Positions 1 through 5,523 of a stretch of DNA of 8,920 nucleotides are shown one piece after another. Source of the DNA: a bacterium. GTDB taxonomy: Bacteria; UBP15; UBA6099; DSWB01. The stretch covers positions 1 to 8,920 of the forward strand of contig JAGUYV010000415.1 in the NCBI GenBank assembly GCA_020061125.1, written 5' to 3'. Within the stretch, counting starts at the first letter, position 1. The number at the start of each line of letters is the position of its first letter. A program made the translations under genes and the position numbers. The notes below the pieces were generated by a model, which saw only the letters and a program-made list of their open reading frames with translations, was not told the origin of the DNA and searched no databases.

Positions 1-1
1 C

Positions 2-235
2 GCGTGCCTGTGGTTCCTCGGCCCCGCCCTGGCCTATGTCAACCTGTACCGCACGGACCTCCAGCATATGGCGCTGAACATGAACCTGTTCGGCGCAAGG
101 GTCTCGATTCCACTGTGGACCACGAGGCTGGCGCTGCCCTTCACGCTCTGCCTGCTGGCGTCAAGGTTTGTTCTGGAATGCGTTGGCGAACTGCGCCGCG
201 CCGCGGCCCGCGGCGGGGAGGAGGCCGGCTCGTGA
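2..235 (+). CDS. TRAP transporter small membrane subunit, DctQ type (C-terminal part)
   Basis: The reading frame is open from the window edge to TGA at 233-235 and encodes about 77 residues, so the N-terminal half lies outside. DctQ-type subunits are four-helix integral membrane proteins that pair with the DctM subunit in tripartite ATP-independent periplasmic transporters, which take up organic acids and similar solutes with sodium. The visible part has a hydrophobic run (start ACLWFLGPALAYVNLY), a polar loop, then SIPLWTTRLALPFTLCLLASRF as a likely last helix and a charged, Arg/Glu-rich cytoplasmic tail. The S-x-P-x-W segment before the last helix is typical of DctQ ends. The stop codon overlaps the GTG start of the next gene (GTGA, 232-235), which implies translational coupling with DctM. 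Identification rests on this context and on the end pattern; a fused subunit is excluded by the stop. The substrate-binding DctP gene is not in the window. Confidence 0.8.
   Translation, partial: ACLWFLGPALAYVNLYRTDLQHMALNMNLFGARVSIPLWTTRLALPFTLCLLASRFVLECVGELRRAAARGGEEAGS
215..224 (+). promoter_or_regulatory. Shine-Dalgarno site of the DctM gene
   Basis: The purine run GGGGAGGAGG lies inside the end of the DctQ gene, 7 nt before the GTG at 232. It decides the DctM start: the open frame continues 76 codons further upstream, but that extension only shadows the DctQ coding sequence and looks nothing like a transporter. Confidence 0.8.
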
Positions 236-1758
236 CTTACGGACTCATCGCCGCCGTTTTCCTGGTTCTGCTTCTGCTGCGCACGCCTCTGTTCATCGCC
301 CTGGGCGCAGCGTCGGCCATGTGCTTTTCCCTCATCAAGCCGGAACCTTTCACCGGCCTCATGGCCCAGCAGATGTATTTCATCACCGAAAAAGGCGAAC
401 TGCTCGCCATCCCGTTTTTCGTGCTGGCCGCATCACTGATGACGCATGGCAAAAGCGCGAAGCGCGTCACGGAATTCGTTGGCGCGGCCGTGCGCTGGCT
501 CCCCGGCGGCCTGGCCCTGGCCACCATTGTTTCGTGCGTGCTGTTCGCCGCCATGTGCGGCCTCACGCCCACGGCCGTGGTGGCGGTGGGCGCGCTCATG
601 CTTCCCGGCCTGGTGGGCGCGGGATATCCCGAGCGCTTTTCCCTGGGCCTGGTCACATCGTCCGGCTCGCTGGGCATTCTGGTGCCGCCCAGCCTGGTGG
701 TGCTGGTGTTTGTGGTGGTGGCCACATCATCGGTGCAGGGTTACAACCAGGCTGCGCAGGAAGTGGCCGTAATGCGCATGCAGGAGCAGGCGGAGCGCGC
801 GGCTGAAACCGCCGCGGCGCGAGACGCGGAGCAGCAGGACCCGGCCGCGGAGTTCATGCCCGCCTGGGCCGCGGATGTGCATGAGGATCTGGAAACGCCA
901 GAAGCCGCGCAGACCTCGAAAGAGCAGCAGCCCGCCGCACCGCAACCGCCGCGACCGGAACCCAAAACCGATGTCAACCTCAAAAATGCCTTTGTGGCGG
1001 GCGTCATGCCCGTGCTGCTGATTGCCACCCTTTTTTCCGCATACGCGGTGATTACAGGACTGCGCAGCGGCGCGCGCCGCGAGCGGTTTTCGCTGCCGGA
1101 ACTGGCCCGGACCGCGCGCCGCGGCGTGCTCGCCCTGGTGCTTCCCGCTCTGGTCATCGCCGTGATCCTCACCGGACGAATGACCGTGATTCAGGCCGCG
1201 GCCCTGGCCGCCGTGTACGCTTTCATCCTCGAGGTTTTCCTGTACCGCGCCGTGCGGCTGCGCGATCTGCCCGCAGTGGTGCGCGAAGCGGGCGTCATGA
1301 CCGGCATGATTCTCATCATCCTCGCCGTGACCATGGCCTTTAATTATTACCTCGCCAACGAGTTGATCATCATTGATCTCACGGACTGGATCCAGTCGCA
1401 TTTTCATTCGCGTCTTGGGTTCCTCATCGCCGTGAACATTCTGCTTCTGTTCCTGGGCTGTCTCATGGACATCCTGTCGGCCGTGTTCGTCACCGTGCCC
1501 CTGCTGCTTCCGGCCGCGCTGCAGCTTGGCATAGACCCCATCCATTTCGGCGTGATCTTTCTCATCAATTTCGAAATCGGGTATCTGACCCCGCCCATCG
1601 GCGTGAATCTGTTCACCGCAGGCGCTGTTTTCAAGAAGGATCTGGTAGAGGTGTCGCGTTCGGTGCTGCCGTTCCTGGGCCTGTTGCTGGCGGCTCTGGC
1701 CCTGGTCACATATTTCCCCGGCATCAGCCTGTGGCTGGTGCGCGCATTGGGCGGCTGA
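232..1758 (+). CDS. dctM: TRAP transporter large membrane subunit, DctM type, with internal hydrophilic insert
   Basis: DctM-type subunits form the transport domain of TRAP systems in the inner membrane, moving the solute delivered by the periplasmic DctP protein with sodium. From the GTG start (strong SD, 4-bp overlap with DctQ) the protein has 508 residues; family members are usually near 425-450. Seen in order: N-terminal helix (residues 4-28), the helix after IPFFVLAASLM (60-70), WLPGGLALATIVSCVLFAA (89-107), a Thr/Ala-rich turn GLTPTAVVAVGALMLPGL, the family motif GSLGILVPPS (145-154), then after the insert AFVAGVMPVLLIATLF, further helices, and a strongly typical end: LGIDPIHFGVIFLINFEIGYLTPPIGVNLF (432-461) and TYFPGISLWL. 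About 80 residues rich in Ala, Glu, Gln and Pro (169-248) interrupt the place where the family normally reads straight from the VPPS helix into the LFLAGxxPG helix. Both ends of the insert are in frame and the rest of the protein is intact, so the gene looks functional. Substrate cannot be told from sequence. Confidence 0.93.
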   Translation: MTYGLIAAVFLVLLLLRTPLFIALGAASAMCFSLIKPEPFTGLMAQQMYFITEKGELLAIPFFVLAASLMTHGKSAKRVTEFVGAAVRWLPGGLALATIVSCVLFAAMCGLTPTAVVAVGALMLPGLVGAGYPERFSLGLVTSSGSLGILVPPSLVVLVFVVVATSSVQGYNQAAQEVAVMRMQEQAERAAETAAARDAEQQDPAAEFMPAWAADVHEDLETPEAAQTSKEQQPAAPQPPRPEPKTDVNLKNAFVAGVMPVLLIATLFSAYAVITGLRSGARRERFSLPELARTARRGVLALVLPALVIAVILTGRMTVIQAAALAAVYAFILEVFLYRAVRLRDLPAVVREAGVMTGMILIILAVTMAFNYYLANELIIIDLTDWIQSHFHSRLGFLIAVNILLLFLGCLMDILSAVFVTVPLLLPAALQLGIDPIHFGVIFLINFEIGYLTPPIGVNLFTAGAVFKKDLVEVSRSVLPFLGLLLAALALVTYFPGISLWLVRALGG

Positions 1759-1778
1759 TCCGCAACCCGCTTTTTTTT
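1749..1778 (+). terminator. Weak intrinsic terminator after the TRAP genes
   Basis: GCGG (1751-1754) pairs with CCGC (1760-1763) around a 5-nt loop that includes the DctM stop codon. GG 1749-1750 can extend the stem against CC 1766-1767 if AA bulges out. A run of eight T follows at 1771-1778. The stem is short and imperfect, so this is a plausible rather than firm terminator. Confidence 0.4.
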
Positions 1779-1792
1779 CAAAGAACCGGCTC

Positions 1793-1798
1793 TATACT
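1793..1798 (+). promoter_or_regulatory. Possible -10 box upstream of the GAF-HisKA-REC gene
   Basis: TATACT matches five of six positions of the sigma70 -10 consensus and lies in the AT-rich part of the gap between the DctM stop and the next start. No convincing -35 box lies at the usual distance; only the T run at 1771-1778 is there. If it is used, the leader would be about 40 nt. Confidence 0.35.
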
Positions 1799-1845
1799 AA
1801 ACCCATAATCAGCCGCGCCCTCGGACGCGGGCAAGTGGTCAGGCC

Positions 1846-2928
1846 ATGGATTCAAACGCACCAGACACCAATGCGCGCAGACTCGAAATGCTGTTGCGCG
1901 GCATCCCGGAACTTGCTGCATGCAAAACCGGACAGGATCTCCTCATCCAGACAGCGCGCACGGCGGCGCTTGCGCTCGAATGCACATGCGCGCTGTTTCT
2001 GCCCGGCGGCAGCCGGCGCATGCAACTTGCCGCGGAATGGGCGCGCGACGGCCAAAAGGTCCAGGCTGGCGCTGAATGGCCCGACATGGATGCGGGCCTC
2101 TGCGCAGAAGCATGGAGCGTGCGCTCCCCGGTATTTACCCAAAACCCCGAGCCGCTCGTCCTCGCACCCGTATTTTACGGCGATGCGCCCGCAGCCATAC
2201 TGCGCATGACAGGCGCGCTTTTGAACCGCGAATGCCTGCCTATGATTGATCACCTTGCCGGAATTGCGGGAGCCATGATGCCGCTCGTTTCAGATTCAGA
2301 ACGCGCAGCCCGCAAAGCTGATGGAGATTTTGTCCACGATCTCAACAATCTGCTTGCGATCATCATCGGCAACGCACAAATTGCGCTGTCAGGCCTTGGG
2401 GATCACGAGAACAGCGAAGAAGTACAGGAAATACTGGAGGCGGCCCGCCGCGCGCGCGACTTGAGCGACATGCTGCGAACCGCCCGGGGCAGCGCACCGG
2501 AACACGCGCGGCAAGAACCGCCCCATCCATCCGGCCCGGCCGCGGCATCGGACTGCGGCGGAACCGTACTCATCGTGGACGACGAACCCGCCCTGTTGCG
2601 CATGGCGGAAAAAATGCTCACACGCGAGGGATACTCTGTTGTCTGCGCGCCGGACGGAGCGCGCGCGCTCGAGATTTTCCGCGAGCGGCAGGCGCAAATT
2701 CACGCCGTGGTTCTGGACATGATCATGCCGGGCATGGATGGAGCCGAGGTTTTCAACGCACTCAAAGCCGAGAATCCTGGCGTGCGCGTGATTCTAGCAT
2801 CGGGCTTCAGCCTCGAGGGGCGCGTGTCCGAGCTCCTGGCCAGCGGCGCGCGCGGCTTCGTTCAAAAACCCTTCAGCGCCGCCGAACTGTGCCGGATTCT
2901 GGACGAAACCCTGAATTCCCGGACTTAA
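1846..2928 (+). CDS. GAF-like / HisKA / receiver protein lacking the kinase ATPase domain
   Basis: This 360-residue protein is probably a cytosolic two-component signalling protein; no signal peptide or membrane helix is seen. Residues about 20-147 look like a GAF-type sensor fold (low certainty). Residues 161-210 match the dimerisation helices of hybrid histidine kinases: DFVHDLNNLLAIIIGNAQIA with the phospho-accepting His at 164, followed by EVQEILEAARRARDLSDML. A Pro/Ala-rich linker (211-236) then leads straight into a complete receiver domain (239-356): acidic pocket D245/D246, phospho-acceptor D291 in VVLDMIMPGMDG, S319 in ILASG, and K341 in QKPF. The HATPase_c catalytic domain (N, G1 and G2 boxes, roughly 110 residues) that normally sits between HisKA and REC is missing, with no frameshift to explain it. 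It therefore cannot autophosphorylate alone; it may receive phosphate from a partner kinase or act as a scaffold. The ATG is preceded by only a weak AGG. It stands alone between TRAP and TPR genes, so partner and output are unknown. Confidence 0.8.
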   Translation: MDSNAPDTNARRLEMLLRGIPELAACKTGQDLLIQTARTAALALECTCALFLPGGSRRMQLAAEWARDGQKVQAGAEWPDMDAGLCAEAWSVRSPVFTQNPEPLVLAPVFYGDAPAAILRMTGALLNRECLPMIDHLAGIAGAMMPLVSDSERAARKADGDFVHDLNNLLAIIIGNAQIALSGLGDHENSEEVQEILEAARRARDLSDMLRTARGSAPEHARQEPPHPSGPAAASDCGGTVLIVDDEPALLRMAEKMLTREGYSVVCAPDGARALEIFRERQAQIHAVVLDMIMPGMDGAEVFNALKAENPGVRVILASGFSLEGRVSELLASGARGFVQKPFSAAELCRILDETLNSRT

Positions 2929-2945
2929 ATCTTTTCTTCAGACTT

Positions 2946-2973
2946 TTGATCAATTCTTGAAATGTAATATAAT
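2946..2973 (+). promoter_or_regulatory. Sigma70-like promoter of the TPR gene
   Basis: TTGATC (2946-2951, four of six matches) and a perfect TATAAT (2968-2973) are separated by 16 bp in an AT-rich island within a GC-rich region. Transcription would start near 2980, giving a leader of about 30 nt. The -35 box lies in the 8-bp palindrome TTGATCAA (2946-2953), which might be an operator but is short enough to be chance. Confidence 0.6.
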
Positions 2974-2995
2974 TAGGGGCTGATTACGGATCTGC

Positions 2996-3002
2996 AAAGG
3001 AG
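2996..3002 (+). promoter_or_regulatory. Shine-Dalgarno site of the TPR gene
   Basis: AAAGGAG lies 6 nt before GTG 3009. This fixes a GTG start that puts a clean signal peptide at the N-terminus. Confidence 0.8.
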
Positions 3003-3008
3003 CCAGCC

Positions 3009-4076
3009 GTGAGAGTTCGCATTCTACCGGTGCTGTTCGCAATATGCTTTCTGGCGCTGCCGGCCCTGGCGGGCGTGGAAGACGCCGTGATTCTGAACAA
3101 CGACGGGGTGGACCTGTACACGCGCGGCTTTTACACCGCGGCCATTGACAGGTTTCAGGCCGCCCTCACCTACGACGCAAACAACCCGCAGATTTACACC
3201 AACATGGGCTATGCGTACATGGCGTCCAACATGCCCGAGTACGCCGTGGAATCCTTCCGCAAGGCGCTTGCCATTGACCCCACGAATCTCGATGTGCACA
3301 ACAACCTCGCCATCAGCCTCTACACCCTGGGCAAGCGGGATCAGGCCATTGAGGAATGGGAGTTCGTGCTGCGCACCGATCCCAATTTCGAAGCCGCGAA
3401 ACGCAACCTGGAACTGGCTTATGCGGGCAAGCGCCTGGCCCCGGCCGGAGAAGAAATTTATTACACCGGCTCCCACGGCGAGCCTTTTGTGAACTACGAC
3501 GAGCTGGCCGATATGTTCGACCGCGGCAAGCTGGCCTACAAACGCGGCAACTTCGGCGAAGCCATCGAATTGTTAAGCAATGTGCTCGAAGTCAAACCCA
3601 CAAGCAAATTCAGCCACTTCTATCTGGGCCTGGCGTACGCGCGCATGGGCAAGAGCGACCAGGCCATGACGCATCTGCGCGAGTACCTGGTGCGGGAGAC
3701 CACCCCGCCGGAAAGCTCCTCCGCTTACGACCACGCGGAAAAGGTTTTCCAGAACCTGCGCAAGGGCTATACCTATGTGGACATGCTGGAGTTCGACGAC
3801 ACGGCCGCCAGTTATTATGACCAGGGCAAGAACGCATACGAGAAAGGAGACTATTTCAGGGCCATCCATTTCCTGCGCCGCGCCGTGGATCTTGCGCCCG
3901 GCTCGTTTTCGTCCAACTACCTGCTGGGCCTGGGATACCGCCATGTGGGGGACCGCGAGCGCGCCGTGTACCACTTGAGCCGCGCCCTGTATTCCGTGGA
4001 AGCGGAAAAATACAGCGACAATACCCTAAAGAAAGTCGAAGACCTGCTCAACTCATTGAGCCAGGGCGGCGACTAA
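3009..4076 (+). CDS. Secreted tetratricopeptide repeat protein
   Basis: The product has 355 residues and a GTG start. Residues 1-21 form a signal peptide (MRVR, a hydrophobic core, then ALA before Gly22), so the protein is probably periplasmic or surface exposed. The mature part is mostly TPR helix pairs with 34-residue spacing in three blocks: about 26-59, 60-93 and 94-127; 166-199 and 200-233; 266-299 and 300-333. Typical TPR signatures are visible, for example YTNMGYAYMASNMPEYAVES, FRKALAIDPTN, GKLAYKRGNFGEAIELL and GKNAYEKGDYFRAIHFLRRA. Two linkers without repeats (about 135-165 and 234-265) are rich in Tyr and acidic residues. TPRs mediate protein-protein binding; no enzymatic domain is seen. 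It has its own promoter and converges on the minus-strand foldase/peptidase operon. A role in envelope assembly or a secretion complex is possible, but the sequence gives no specific partner. Confidence 0.85.
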   Translation: MRVRILPVLFAICFLALPALAGVEDAVILNNDGVDLYTRGFYTAAIDRFQAALTYDANNPQIYTNMGYAYMASNMPEYAVESFRKALAIDPTNLDVHNNLAISLYTLGKRDQAIEEWEFVLRTDPNFEAAKRNLELAYAGKRLAPAGEEIYYTGSHGEPFVNYDELADMFDRGKLAYKRGNFGEAIELLSNVLEVKPTSKFSHFYLGLAYARMGKSDQAMTHLREYLVRETTPPESSSAYDHAEKVFQNLRKGYTYVDMLEFDDTAASYYDQGKNAYEKGDYFRAIHFLRRAVDLAPGSFSSNYLLGLGYRHVGDRERAVYHLSRALYSVEAEKYSDNTLKKVEDLLNSLSQGGD

Positions 4077-4129
4077 AACAGGAACACCCGATTCCCTCGA
4101 TAGCCCGTTCACCCGCTGCCGCGCCCGGG

Positions 4130-4183
4130 CCGGTGCGGTTTCCGGTGTGCGGATTCATTCAGTTTCAATGGATGACAATCATC
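4130..4183. other. Convergent intergenic gap with a short hairpin and imperfect direct repeat
   Basis: The 111-bp gap (4077-4187) separates two converging genes. It contains an imperfect direct repeat (CCGGTGCGG at 4130-4138, CCGGTGTGCGG at 4142-4152) and a 5-bp hairpin GATGA-CAA-TCATC (4171-4183). No T run follows the hairpin on either strand, so a canonical bidirectional terminator is not supported. Confidence 0.35.
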
Positions 4184-4187
4184 TTCA

Positions 4188-5507
4188 TTATTCCGCAACC
4201 AGCGGAATGGCGATGTGGTCGAGGACTGTCGCGCCGCCCTTGCCGTGCGGCTCTTTGGCAAGGACGACATGAAGGATTTGGTCAGGCGGATTCGAGGGCA
4301 AGAGCGCTTTGCAGGATTTGTCAGGAGCGATGAGGGACAGGTTAAATTCCACAATGCGCTTGTCCGCGCTGGACGGAGCGCCGCCCCGCAGTCTGGCGGC
4401 CGCGAACCGGATTTGCGGCACGCCCGCACCCGGACCCGTTGCGGGCCGCACTATCAGCGAACCCAAGTCCGCGCCCTCGCCGGAAACCCACGCGCACGAT
4501 TCCCGGCCGCTGCGCCCGGCCAGTCCCGCGCCGATCAGCAACTCGTCCTCATCCCCGGCCTGGAACGCCAGAAGCCGCAATCGCAGACCGGCTCGCAGGA
4601 TGTCTGTTCCCTCCTGCCGCGGCGCGCTTTTCCCGGCAGGACGCAATGCGATCCCGTAACGCCGGAATGCGTTCAGTTCCTTTTCGCTGGCGGGCAGCCA
4701 CAGCGCCCACTCCCCGCCCGGCGCCGGGCCTTGCAGGAAACAGTTGCGCCTGCAGGAGCCGGGGCCTCCATCCCCAGCCCAGTAAAGCTCGGGCAGAATC
4801 TGAATGGTGGGTTTGGGCGAACGGCGGTGCGCCGCGGGTGCGCTTTTCCAGTCCTTGCGCATGACCGCAAACAACTGAACCGGGGCCGCGGCCGTGATTT
4901 TCAGCCTATCCAGAAACGCGCGCCAGGGCAGCCGGGCGTTAATGAGGCACTCGGGTCCGCGCCCGCATCCCGGGTTGAACGCGCCGGACGGATCGTGATA
5001 CCACACACCTTTTTCATCGTATCCCGTAACCACGATCCAGTGCAGGCGCGCCACGCTCATGAGCATGACCGGCCAGCCGCCGGAGATATACCGCTTGATC
5101 CGAGAGACGAGTTGTGATTCCTGCCGTGTTAGAAAAAAAGCGTGAGAATGCGCGGCAAGCCCTGCCGCGGTGTAGCGCGCGCGCACGAATTGCGCATGGT
5201 GCTGCGCTGCCGTTGCGCCGGACCGGTGGCAGGTGAGCAAATCCAGCGCCCCGCGGCACGGTTCGCTCACCTTGCCTTCGCCCGCGGCGATCTCCCAGAG
5301 TTCCGCATCCGCGCCCGCATACTTCAACGCCATGGCCAGAGATGCGGGGCCGCACCAGTTCCGCGCGCCCTGCATGTAATACGGAACTTGCAGGCGTTCG
5401 CTCCGCGGCAATTCCGAGCACGCCGCGTCCACGCACACACCCAGCGCCAGGCAGACTATGAAAAGGGGAAATACAGACCGGAAAATTGCGCGCCGGATAT
5501 TAAGCAT
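4188..5507 (-). CDS. Exported papain-like cysteine peptidase, C39-type
   Basis: The product has 439 residues. An N-terminal signal peptide (basic MLNIRRAIFR, hydrophobic core, likely cut after VDA at residue 28) points to the periplasm or beyond. Residues about 38-216 carry the papain-like pattern of C39-family (Peptidase_C39_2-like) domains: VPYYMQGARNWCGPASLAMA with oxyanion Gln46 and nucleophile Cys52, then LHWIVVTGYD with His156, and WYHDPSGAF with Asp172. Such domains cleave peptides, often near Gly-Gly motifs when fused to ABC exporters; here there is no transporter, so the substrate is open. Residues 220-439 are of unknown type, beta-rich in feel, with no motif I recognise. Cysteines occur as close pairs (84/93, 181/187, 252/256), consistent with disulfides. 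No good SD is seen before the ATG, which begins only 16 nt after the foldase stop, so translation is probably coupled. A catalytically active enzyme is likely since all four key residues are present. Confidence 0.75.
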   Translation of the reverse strand: MLNIRRAIFRSVFPLFIVCLALGVCVDAACSELPRSERLQVPYYMQGARNWCGPASLAMALKYAGADAELWEIAAGEGKVSEPCRGALDLLTCHRSGATAAQHHAQFVRARYTAAGLAAHSHAFFLTRQESQLVSRIKRYISGGWPVMLMSVARLHWIVVTGYDEKGVWYHDPSGAFNPGCGRGPECLINARLPWRAFLDRLKITAAAPVQLFAVMRKDWKSAPAAHRRSPKPTIQILPELYWAGDGGPGSCRRNCFLQGPAPGGEWALWLPASEKELNAFRRYGIALRPAGKSAPRQEGTDILRAGLRLRLLAFQAGDEDELLIGAGLAGRSGRESCAWVSGEGADLGSLIVRPATGPGAGVPQIRFAAARLRGGAPSSADKRIVEFNLSLIAPDKSCKALLPSNPPDQILHVVLAKEPHGKGGATVLDHIAIPLVAE

Positions 5508-5523
5508 GGGTTGGGCCCGCGGA

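Noticed and set aside
4-231. 76-codon N-terminal extension of the DctM frame
   Set aside because: It overlaps the DctQ coding sequence in another frame, is rich in Pro/Arg/His without membrane or signal pattern, and the SD at 215-224 fits the GTG at 232.
727-1545. 272-codon open frame on the minus strand opposite DctM
   Set aside because: His/Gly/Gln-rich translation with no domain; mirror of the transporter gene.
2946-2962. FNR-type operator (TTGAT N4 ATCAA)
   Set aside because: The second half-site is absent at the required spacing; only the short palindrome TTGATCAA is present.
4215-5117. 300-codon open frame on the plus strand opposite the peptidase
   Set aside because: Arg/Pro/Ala-rich with no motif; the opposite strand carries the signal peptide and the Cys/His/Asp residues of a peptidase.
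5418-5436. Lipobox in the peptidase leader (Cys25 or Cys30)
   Set aside because: Positions before both cysteines (LGV-C, DAA-C) do not fit the lipobox; a signal peptidase I site after VDA is more likely.
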